Positions 1-5,929 of a stretch of DNA of 7,101 nucleotides are shown in pieces. The DNA lies in NCBI GenBank assembly GCA_025054905.1, contig JANWZF010000120.1, positions 1 through 7,101 on the forward strand, in the 5' to 3' direction. The position numbers were made by a program, and so were the translations under genes. Positions within the stretch are counted from its first letter, which is position 1. The number at the start of each line of letters is the position of its first letter. The DNA comes from Tepidimonas sp. (lineage in GTDB: Bacteria > Pseudomonadota > Gammaproteobacteria > Burkholderiales > Burkholderiaceae_C). The notes beneath the pieces were generated by a model. That model made no database searches, was not told the DNA's origin, and worked only from the letters and a program-made list of their open reading frames with translations.

Positions 1-903
1 CTGGTGTTTCAGGTGCGGGTCAGCTACGACCAGAAACCCTACCGCCGCGCGGTGATGGAGACCTACGGCGCGCGCTGCCTGCCGTCGCCGTCCACCGAGA
101 CCGAGTACGGCCGGCGCGTGCTGGCGCAGCGGCCCGACCACCCGGGCAGCCTCGGTATTGCGATTTCGGAGGCCGTGGAGCTGGCTGCGCAGCGCGAGGA
201 CACCAAATATGCGCTGGGCTCGGTGCTCAACCACGTGCTGCTGCACCAGACCGTCATCGGGTTGGAGGCGATGGAGCAGCTGCAGATGGCCGATGCCTGG
301 CCGGATGTGATCGTTGGCGCCACCGGTGGGGGCAGCAACTTCGCCGGCATCGCGTTTCCGTTCATCGGCCACGCCCTGCGTGGCGGGTTGCGGCCGCGCG
401 TGGTGGCGGTGGAGCCGGCCGCCTGCCCGTCGTTGACGCGTGGCAAGTACGCTTACGACTTTGGCGACACGGCGCACCTGACGCCGTTGACCAAGATGCA
501 CACCTTGGGCTCCACCTTCACGCCGCCGCCGTTTCACGCCGGCGGGCTGCGCTACCACGGCATGGCCCCACTGGTGTCACACCTGAAGGAGCTCGGTCTG
601 ATCGAAGCGGTGGCCTACACGCAGACGCAATGCTTCGAGGCTGGCGTGCTGTTCGCCCGCAGCGAGGGCATCGTGCCCGCCCCCGAGGCCAACCACGCCG
701 TCAAGGGTGCGATCGAGGAAGCGCTGCGCTGCAAACGCGAAGGCAGGAGCGAGACGATCCTGTTCAACCTGTGTGGCCACGGCCATTTCGACATGGCGGC
801 CTACCAGAAGTACTTTGCCGGCGAGCTCAAGGACGAAACCTACGACGAGCGGGAGCTGGCGATGGCCCTGGCGGGGCTGCCCAGCGTGCCCGAGCCGGCT
901 TGA
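1..903 (+). CDS. TrpB2-type tryptophan synthase beta-like enzyme, 3' part
   Basis: This is the C-terminal 300 residues of a PLP-dependent enzyme of the tryptophan synthase beta family, in the TrpB2 (TrpB-like) branch. The frame is open from base 1 and stops with TGA at 901-903. The sequence shows the glycine-rich PLP phosphate-binding loop GGGSN (bases 325-339), the upstream stretch PGSLGIAISEAVE, and the C-terminal ending LFNLCGHGHFDMAAYQKY, which I associate with TrpB2 rather than TrpB1. Family members are about 420-460 residues, so roughly the first third, including the PLP-binding lysine, lies outside the window. The known family reaction is condensation of L-serine and indole to L-tryptophan. 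TrpB2 proteins often work without a TrpA partner, perhaps in indole salvage; that role here is inference. No trpA or other trp gene is visible. It converges on serB, whose product is L-serine, but lies on the opposite strand. The family call is firm; the physiological substrate is not certain. Confidence 0.9.
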   Translation: MVFQVRVSYDQKPYRRAVMETYGARCLPSPSTETEYGRRVLAQRPDHPGSLGIAISEAVELAAQREDTKYALGSVLNHVLLHQTVIGLEAMEQLQMADAWPDVIVGATGGGSNFAGIAFPFIGHALRGGLRPRVVAVEPAACPSLTRGKYAYDFGDTAHLTPLTKMHTLGSTFTPPPFHAGGLRYHGMAPLVSHLKELGLIEAVAYTQTQCFEAGVLFARSEGIVPAPEANHAVKGAIEEALRCKREGRSETILFNLCGHGHFDMAAYQKYFAGELKDETYDERELAMALAGLPSVPEPA

Positions 904-922
904 GCCTGCATCGGGTCGCGGT

Positions 923-951
923 GGCGCTCGGGGGGCTTTCGCCCGGGCGCC
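923..951. terminator. GC-rich hairpin between convergent genes, possible bidirectional terminator
   Basis: A 10-bp stem (bases 923-932 pairing with 942-951, with one T-G wobble) closes a 9-base loop. It is centred between two convergent stop codons: 19 bases after the trpB-like stop (901-903) and 18 bases from the serB stop (970-972). Position and stability suggest it ends or separates the two transcripts. No T-run follows on either strand, so it is not a canonical intrinsic terminator. It could act as an RNA 3'-end barrier or depend on Rho. Confidence 0.4.
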
Positions 952-969
952 CGGTCGATCCACGGTCCC

Positions 970-1686
970 CTAGGGCTGCACGACTTCCAGCAGCCGGTCC
1001 AGGCCCCCCATGTCGATGGCGATGTGGGCCTGCTGGCGCACCTTGGGCTTGGCCCGGTAAGCCACCGACAGCCCCGCGGTGGCCATCATTTCCAGGTCGT
1101 TGGCCCCGTCGCCCATCGCGATGGCCTGCTCGGGGGGGCAGCCGATCAGGTCACAGGCCTGCAGCAGCGTGCGGCGTTTTTCGGCGCCGTCGCAGATGTC
1201 GCCCCAGTGCTGGTCGAGCAGCCGGCCGGTCAGGCGCCCATCGACGATTTCCAGCCGGTTGCTGCGCGCAAAATCCAGCGCCAGACGCTCGCGCAAGCGG
1301 TCGGTGAAGAAGGTAAAGCCCCCGCTGACCAGCAGCACCTTCAGGCCTGCGGCCTTGCAGGCCAGCACCAGTTCGGCCGCCCCGGGGTTGAGCTTGAGGC
1401 GCTGACGGTAGACGTCTTCCAGGTGCTGCACGGACACCCCGGCCAGCAGCGCCACACGCCGGCGCAGGCTTTCTTTGTAGTCGGCGATTTCACCTCGCAT
1501 CGCGGCCTCGGTGATGGCGGCGACCTCGGCTTTGCGCCCGGCGGCGTCGGCGATTTCGTCCACGCATTCGATGTTGATCAGCGTGGAGTCCATGTCGAAG
1601 GCAATCAGCCTGAAGTCGCGCAGACGCAGCGGCGGGGTGATGCCCTGCACGGTCAGGCCCGGGGCGATTTCGGTCGGATGGGTCAT
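970..1686 (-). CDS. serB: Phosphoserine phosphatase SerB
   Basis: A 238-residue cytosolic HAD-superfamily phosphatase that catalyses the last step of L-serine synthesis, O-phospho-L-serine to L-serine plus phosphate, using Mg2+. The four HAD motifs are present. Motif I is DMDST (31-35), with D31 as the likely nucleophile and D33 as acid/base. Motif II is SGGF (121-124). Motif III is K170. Motif IV is GDGANDLEM (192-200), with D193 and D197 as metal ligands. The cap segment VDEIADAAGRKAEVAAITE (42-60) is typical of SerB. The N-terminus goes almost straight into the catalytic domain, without a long ACT-type extension. ATG at 1686 is the only sensible start: the frame stays open upstream, but that part overlaps the yitT-like gene and encodes nothing family-like. 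I see no clear Shine-Dalgarno. It is the last gene of the minus-strand group, 59 bases after the yitT-like gene, and is probably co-transcribed from mfd. Confidence 0.95.
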   Translation of the reverse strand: MTHPTEIAPGLTVQGITPPLRLRDFRLIAFDMDSTLINIECVDEIADAAGRKAEVAAITEAAMRGEIADYKESLRRRVALLAGVSVQHLEDVYRQRLKLNPGAAELVLACKAAGLKVLLVSGGFTFFTDRLRERLALDFARSNRLEIVDGRLTGRLLDQHWGDICDGAEKRRTLLQACDLIGCPPEQAIAMGDGANDLEMMATAGLSVAYRAKPKVRQQAHIAIDMGGLDRLLEVVQP

Positions 1687-1745
1687 GGTCGGCTCACAAG
1701 GAAAAGGATAGGCAGGCCGGGGGCATGGAGGGGGGCGTCCGGTTC

Positions 1746-2387
1746 TCAGTACGCCACATAGCGTCCCGGTTTGTGGTTGATGGCCAGCGTCAGGTTCATC
1801 AACCCCGCCGCCAGCACCGACAGCACCAGCTGCAGCGGGCCGACCCATGGGGTGGCCGCCAGCAGGATGGCGCTGTCGATGCCCAACTGCACCACCCCGG
1901 CGCGCCAGCCGTAGCGTTCCTGCAGCCACAGCACCAGGGTGTTGAAGCCCCCAAGGCTGGCGCGGTGCCGAAACAGGATGATGAAGCCCACCCCGATCAG
2001 CAGGCCACCGGCGATCGCCGCAAACACGGCGTTGAGCTGGCCGATCACGAGCCAGTGGGGGATGACTTCGGCAAAGGCGGCCAGCAGCCCGACGGCCAGC
2101 ACCGTCTTGAGCGTAAACGCCCGCCCCATGCGTACCCACGCCAGCGCGTAAAACGGCAGGTTGATGGCAAACACCAGCGCGCCGAACGACCAGCCGGTGG
2201 CGTAGTGCAGCACAAACGCCAGCCCGACGGTGCCCCCAGTGACCAAGCCCGCCTGGCGAAACAGCACCAGCCCCAGCGCCACGATCAGCGTGCCGGTCAG
2301 CAGGGCCTGGGCGTCGTCGAACCAGGTGTGACGGGCCACCGGGAAGGGTGGCTCGGTGTCAGGGGCGGCAGAAGGCGGACGACTCAT
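1746..2387 (-). CDS. YitT family (DUF161) integral membrane protein
   Basis: A 213-residue hydrophobic protein predicted to sit in the inner membrane with about five or six helices (roughly residues 27-47, 50-63, 67-85, 93-115, 118-139 and 165-203). It matches the YitT/DUF161 membrane family, whose function is unknown; I infer transport but cannot name a substrate. An internal duplication is visible: LFRQAGLVTGG (42-52) aligns with LFRHRASLGGF (138-148), and both are followed by a GW pair (65-66 and 160-161). The larger Firmicute members carry a C-terminal DUF2179 domain. It is missing here, since the protein ends soon after the last hydrophobic stretch. ATG at 2387 starts 25 bases after the mfd stop, with no good Shine-Dalgarno, so translation may be coupled to mfd. 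It lies between mfd and serB, which I recall being direct neighbours in related genomes; if so, this gene is an insertion there. Confidence 0.85.
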   Translation of the reverse strand: MSRPPSAAPDTEPPFPVARHTWFDDAQALLTGTLIVALGLVLFRQAGLVTGGTVGLAFVLHYATGWSFGALVFAINLPFYALAWVRMGRAFTLKTVLAVGLLAAFAEVIPHWLVIGQLNAVFAAIAGGLLIGVGFIILFRHRASLGGFNTLVLWLQERYGWRAGVVQLGIDSAILLAATPWVGPLQLVLSVLAAGLMNLTLAINHKPGRYVAY

Positions 2388-2413
2388 CGTGAAGAGATCG
2401 GCGTTGGGACCAT
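2384..2413 (-). other. Nine-codon mini-ORF bridging the mfd stop and the yitT-like start
   Basis: Its ATG (2413-2411) overlaps the mfd stop as TGATG, and its own stop TGA (2386-2384) overlaps the yitT-like start as ATGA. The predicted peptide is MVPTPISSR. Both junctions are the classic termination-reinitiation overlap, so ribosomes leaving mfd could be relayed to the yitT-like start, which lacks a clear Shine-Dalgarno of its own. This may be coincidence: the peptide is unlike anything I know and there is no codon-level evidence of selection. Confidence 0.25.
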
Positions 2414-5400
2414 CAGGCAGGCGTGGGCAGGCCGTGCAACAGGTGGCGCAGCACGTCGCGGATCAGCTGCACGCGCTCGTGCACCTGCGGCAGAGCGCGC
2501 TCGAGTTTGAGCCGGTCCTGCCCGGCCAGCTTGATGTGGCGGTTTTTTTGCACCAGTTCGATGATGCGCATCGGGTCGACCGGGGGCTGCGGACCAAACG
2601 TGATCAACACGTGGCTGGGGGCGGCGTCGATCTTGGCCACGCCGCAGCGATGGGCCAGCACACGCAGCCGGTGCACGTCGATCAGGTTTTGCGCCGGCGG
2701 CGGCAGCTTGCCGAAGCGGTCGACGATTTCTTCCACCAGCGCATCGATCTGTTCGTGGGTCTTGGCGGTGGCCAGTTTTTTGTAGAAGCTCAGCCGCAGA
2801 TGCACGTCGCCGCAGTAATCCTGCGGCAGCAGGGCCGGGGCGTGCAAGTTGATTTCGGTGGTGGCGGTCAGCGGCTTGAGCAGATCGGGTTCGCGCCCTT
2901 CGCGCAGGCTGCGCACGGCCTCGGCCAGCATGTCGTTGTAGAGCTGAAAGCCGATCTCGGTGATGTTGCCGCTTTGGGCTTCCCCCAGCACCTCGCCAGC
3001 GCCGCGGATCTCCAGGTCGTGCATCGCCAGGTAAAAGCCGCTGCCCAGTTCCTCCATTTGCTGGATGGCCTGCAGCCGCTGCTCGGCCTGCTTGGTCAGG
3101 CTCCGCAGATCGGGCACCAGCAGGTAGGCATACGCCTGGTGGTGGCTGCGGCCGACGCGCCCGCGCAGCTGGTGCAGCTGCGCCAGGCCAAATTTGTCGG
3201 CGCGGCTGATCACGATGGTGTTGGCGGTGGGCACGTCAATGCCGGTTTCGATGATGGTCGAGCACAGCAGCAGGTTGAAGCGCTGGGCGACGAAATCGCG
3301 CATGACGCGCTCCAGCTCGCGCTCGGGCATCTGGCCGTGGGCGATGGCGATGCGTGCCTCGGGCAGCAGTTGCTCCAGCTGCGAGCGCCGCTGCTCGATG
3401 GTCTCCACCTCGTTGTGCAGGAAATACACCTGTCCACCGCGCTTGAGCTCGCGCAGCACGGCCTCGCGGATGACGCCGTGGTTTTCTTCGCGCACGAAGG
3501 TCTTGATGGCCAGCCGGCGCTGCGGTGCCGTGGCAATCACCGACAGGTCGCGCAGACCCTCCAGCGCCATGCCGAGCGTGCGCGGAATGGGCGTGGCCGT
3601 CAGCGTCAGCACGTCCACTTCGGCGCGCAGGGCCTTGATCGCCTCCTTGTGGCGCACGCCGAAGCGGTGCTCCTCGTCGATGATGAGCAAGCCGAGATTG
3701 TTGAACTTGGTCTTGTCGCTGAGCAGCTTGTGCGTGCCCACGACGATGTCGATGCTGCCGTCCTCCAGGCCCTTGAGGGCTGCGGCGATCTCCTTGGCGG
3801 TGCGAAAGCGGCTCATTTCCGCGATGCGCACCGGCCACTTGGCGAAGCGATCCTTCAGCGTCTGGTAGTGCTGCTCGGCCAGCAACGTGGTAGGGGCCAG
3901 AAACGCCACCTGCTTGCCGTCCATCACCGCGACAAAGGCCGCGCGCAGCGCCACCTCGGTCTTGCCAAAGCCCACATCGCCGCAGACCAGCCGATCCATC
4001 GGGCGTGGGCTGATCATGTCCTGGATCACCGCGTGGATCGCGGCGCGCTGGTCCGGTGTCTCTTCGAACCCGAAGTCGTTGGCAAACGCCTCGTAGTCCT
4101 TGGCGTCGAAGCGAAACGCGTGCCCCTGGCGCGCGGCGCGGCGGGCGTAGACATCCAGCAGCTCCGCGGCGGTGTCGCGCACCTGCTCGGCGGCCTTGCG
4201 CCGCGCCTTGTCCCACTGGCCGCTGCCCAGGCGGTGCAGCGGCGCTTCGTCTGCGCTGACGCCGCTGTAGCGGCTGATCAGATGCAGTTGCGCCACGGGT
4301 ACGTAGAGGGTGGCGCCTTGGGCATATTCCAGGTGTAAAAACTCCTGCAACGCAGGCGTGCCGTCCGGATTTTTTTCCCCAAGATCCAGGTTGATCAAGC
4401 CGCGGTAGCGCCCGATGCCATGTTGCGCATGCACCACCGGATCGCCCGGTTGCAGTTCGCTGAGGTCCTTGATCAGCGCTTCGACATCGCTGACCTGTTC
4501 CTGCTTGCGGCGCCGGCGCACCGCGGGGCCAGCGGCCAACAGCTCGGTTTCGGTGACCAGCTCCAGCCCGGCTTCGATCCAGGCAAAGCCGGCGGCCAGC
4601 GGCGCCGTCGCGATGCCCAGCGGCGCGTCGCTGGCGACAAACGTGGCCAGCGAGTCGAACACGGGCGGGTTGACGTGGCTGGCCCGCAGCATATCCAGCA
4701 GGCTTTCGCGCCGGCCGTCGCTGTCGGCCAGGATCAGCACGCGCGCCGTGGTGCGCTGCAGATGATCCTTGAGCCGCTGCAGCGGCTCTTCGGCGCCGCG
4801 TTGCACGGCCAGATCCGGCAGTGGCTGCACCACTGTGCCCCAGGTCTGACGCACCTGCTCGGCTGTGGCCGGCCGCAGCGCCCATTGCGGCAAGGCGTTG
4901 GCCAGCCGCCAGAATTGCTCGCTGCTCAAAAACAGCGCCTGCGGGGGCAGCACCGGGCGCTCCACGTCGCCCTGGGCCAGGCGATAGCGCTCGCGCGTGT
5001 CGTCCCAAAAGCGCTGCAGCGCCGCGTCCACCTCCCCGTGCAGCGCCAGCGTGGTGTGCGCACCGAGGTAGTCAAACACGGTGGCCGTCTGGTCGAAAAA
5101 CAACGGCAGGTAGTACTCGATGCCCGCGCTGGCCACGCCCAGGCCGATGTCCTTGTACAGGCGGCTTTTGGTGGGGTCGCCGTCCAGCAGCTCGCGCCAG
5201 CGGGCACGAAAGCGCGTCCGGGCTGCTTCATCGAGCGGAAATTCCCGCCCTGGCAGCAGCCGTACCTCGGGCACTGGGTACAGGCTGCGCTGACTGTCGG
5301 GGTCAAAGGCGCGGATCGAGTCGATCTCGTCGTCGAACAGATCCAGGCGGTAGGGCAGTGGTGCGCCCATCGGAAACAGGTCGATCAGCCCGCCGCGCAC

Positions 5401-5901
5401 CGCATACTCGCCAGGGCTGGCCACCTGCGTGACATGCTGATAGCCGGCCATGACCAGCTGCTCGCGCAGCCGTGCGGCGTCGAGTTTTTGGCCGGTGCGG
5501 AAGTGAAACGTGTAGGCCGCCAGGAACGACGGCGGGGCCAGCCGGTACAGGGCCGTGGCGGCGGGCACCAGCACCACATCCACGCCGTCGCTGGTCTGTT
5601 GGCCCTGCAGGATGCGCCACAGCGTGGCCAGACGCTCCGAAATCAGGTCCTGATGGGGCGAGAAGGTGTCGTAGGGCAGCGTTTCCCAGTCCGGAAACAG
5701 CGCGCAGCGCAGCGCCGGCTCGAAGCACGGCAGCTCCTGCAGCAGCCGTTGGGCATCGGCGGCGTCGGCGCACACGATGGCCGTCAGGCGGCCCTCTTGA
5801 CGCTGGCGCGCGGCCAGCCGCGCCAGCACCAGCGCATCGGCGCTAGCCGCAGGGCAGGGCGACTGAAAACGTTGACCGGGGGTCAGGCGAGGCAAGTCCA
5901 T
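2413..5901 (-). CDS. mfd: Transcription-repair coupling factor Mfd
   Basis: A 1162-residue (E. coli Mfd is 1148) superfamily 2 DNA translocase. Mfd removes RNA polymerase stalled at lesions and recruits UvrA for nucleotide excision repair. Domains in order: an N-terminal UvrB-like module (about 1-340, with FPDWETLPYDTFSPH at 69-83); the RNA polymerase-interacting domain (about 475-550, beginning QPGDPVVHAQHGIGRY); helicase motor 1 with Walker A GDVGFGKTE (641-649), DEEH (742-745) and TATPIPRT (768-775); motor 2 with motif VI QLRGRVGRS (911-919); the TRG region (about 930-985); and the C-terminal D7 domain (about 1010-1140). All key motor residues are intact. I chose ATG at 5901 (MDLPRLTPGQRF), which matches how I recall relatives beginning. 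In-frame ATGs at 5913 and 5931 would add 4 or 10 residues. None has a Shine-Dalgarno. It is divergent from ispDF and leads the group containing the yitT-like gene and serB. Confidence 0.97.
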   Translation of the reverse strand: MDLPRLTPGQRFQSPCPAASADALVLARLAARQRQEGRLTAIVCADAADAQRLLQELPCFEPALRCALFPDWETLPYDTFSPHQDLISERLATLWRILQGQQTSDGVDVVLVPAATALYRLAPPSFLAAYTFHFRTGQKLDAARLREQLVMAGYQHVTQVASPGEYAVRGGLIDLFPMGAPLPYRLDLFDDEIDSIRAFDPDSQRSLYPVPEVRLLPGREFPLDEAARTRFRARWRELLDGDPTKSRLYKDIGLGVASAGIEYYLPLFFDQTATVFDYLGAHTTLALHGEVDAALQRFWDDTRERYRLAQGDVERPVLPPQALFLSSEQFWRLANALPQWALRPATAEQVRQTWGTVVQPLPDLAVQRGAEEPLQRLKDHLQRTTARVLILADSDGRRESLLDMLRASHVNPPVFDSLATFVASDAPLGIATAPLAAGFAWIEAGLELVTETELLAAGPAVRRRRKQEQVSDVEALIKDLSELQPGDPVVHAQHGIGRYRGLINLDLGEKNPDGTPALQEFLHLEYAQGATLYVPVAQLHLISRYSGVSADEAPLHRLGSGQWDKARRKAAEQVRDTAAELLDVYARRAARQGHAFRFDAKDYEAFANDFGFEETPDQRAAIHAVIQDMISPRPMDRLVCGDVGFGKTEVALRAAFVAVMDGKQVAFLAPTTLLAEQHYQTLKDRFAKWPVRIAEMSRFRTAKEIAAALKGLEDGSIDIVVGTHKLLSDKTKFNNLGLLIIDEEHRFGVRHKEAIKALRAEVDVLTLTATPIPRTLGMALEGLRDLSVIATAPQRRLAIKTFVREENHGVIREAVLRELKRGGQVYFLHNEVETIEQRRSQLEQLLPEARIAIAHGQMPERELERVMRDFVAQRFNLLLCSTIIETGIDVPTANTIVISRADKFGLAQLHQLRGRVGRSHHQAYAYLLVPDLRSLTKQAEQRLQAIQQMEELGSGFYLAMHDLEIRGAGEVLGEAQSGNITEIGFQLYNDMLAEAVRSLREGREPDLLKPLTATTEINLHAPALLPQDYCGDVHLRLSFYKKLATAKTHEQIDALVEEIVDRFGKLPPPAQNLIDVHRLRVLAHRCGVAKIDAAPSHVLITFGPQPPVDPMRIIELVQKNRHIKLAGQDRLKLERALPQVHERVQLIRDVLRHLLHGLPTPA

Positions 5902-5911
5902 GAGGGGGTGC

Positions 5912-5921
5912 ATTCTAGAAT
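5912..5921. promoter_or_regulatory. Palindromic ATTCTAGAAT, candidate shared divergent -10 element
   Basis: This 10-base perfect palindrome lies in the 28-base gap between the divergent mfd and ispDF starts. It presents TAGAAT (5 of 6 matches to the sigma-70 -10 consensus TATAAT) on the + strand at 5916-5921 and on the - strand at 5917-5912. Normal spacing would put transcription starts near 5928 for ispDF and 5905 for mfd, within 2-4 bases of ATG 5930 and ATG 5901. I find no good -35 hexamer at normal spacing on either side and no extended -10 TGn. It could instead be a small operator or chance. Confidence 0.4.
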
Positions 5922-5929
5922 CGCCGGCC

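Noticed and set aside
1687..1745. The 59-base gap before serB as a promoter, hairpin or riboswitch region.
   Set aside because: I saw no convincing -10/-35 pair, only weak complementarity between the GC-rich ends, and it is too short for a known riboswitch.
1687..2139. Extension of the serB frame upstream by about 150 residues, which might have been an ACT-like N-terminal domain.
   Set aside because: It lies in another frame across the yitT-like gene and its low-complexity R/G/A-rich sequence has no ACT-domain features.
2356..4338. A 660-codon open frame on the + strand opposite mfd, with a histidine/glutamine-rich product.
   Set aside because: It is exactly antisense to well-conserved Mfd coding sequence. 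Long open antisense frames are expected in GC-rich genes, and the product (many LGQ, HLA, QHV runs) resembles no protein family.
5872..5877. TTGACC on the + strand as a -35 box for ispDF.
   Set aside because: It lies 38 bases from the TAGAAT hexamer, far beyond the usual 16-18, and falls within mfd coding sequence.
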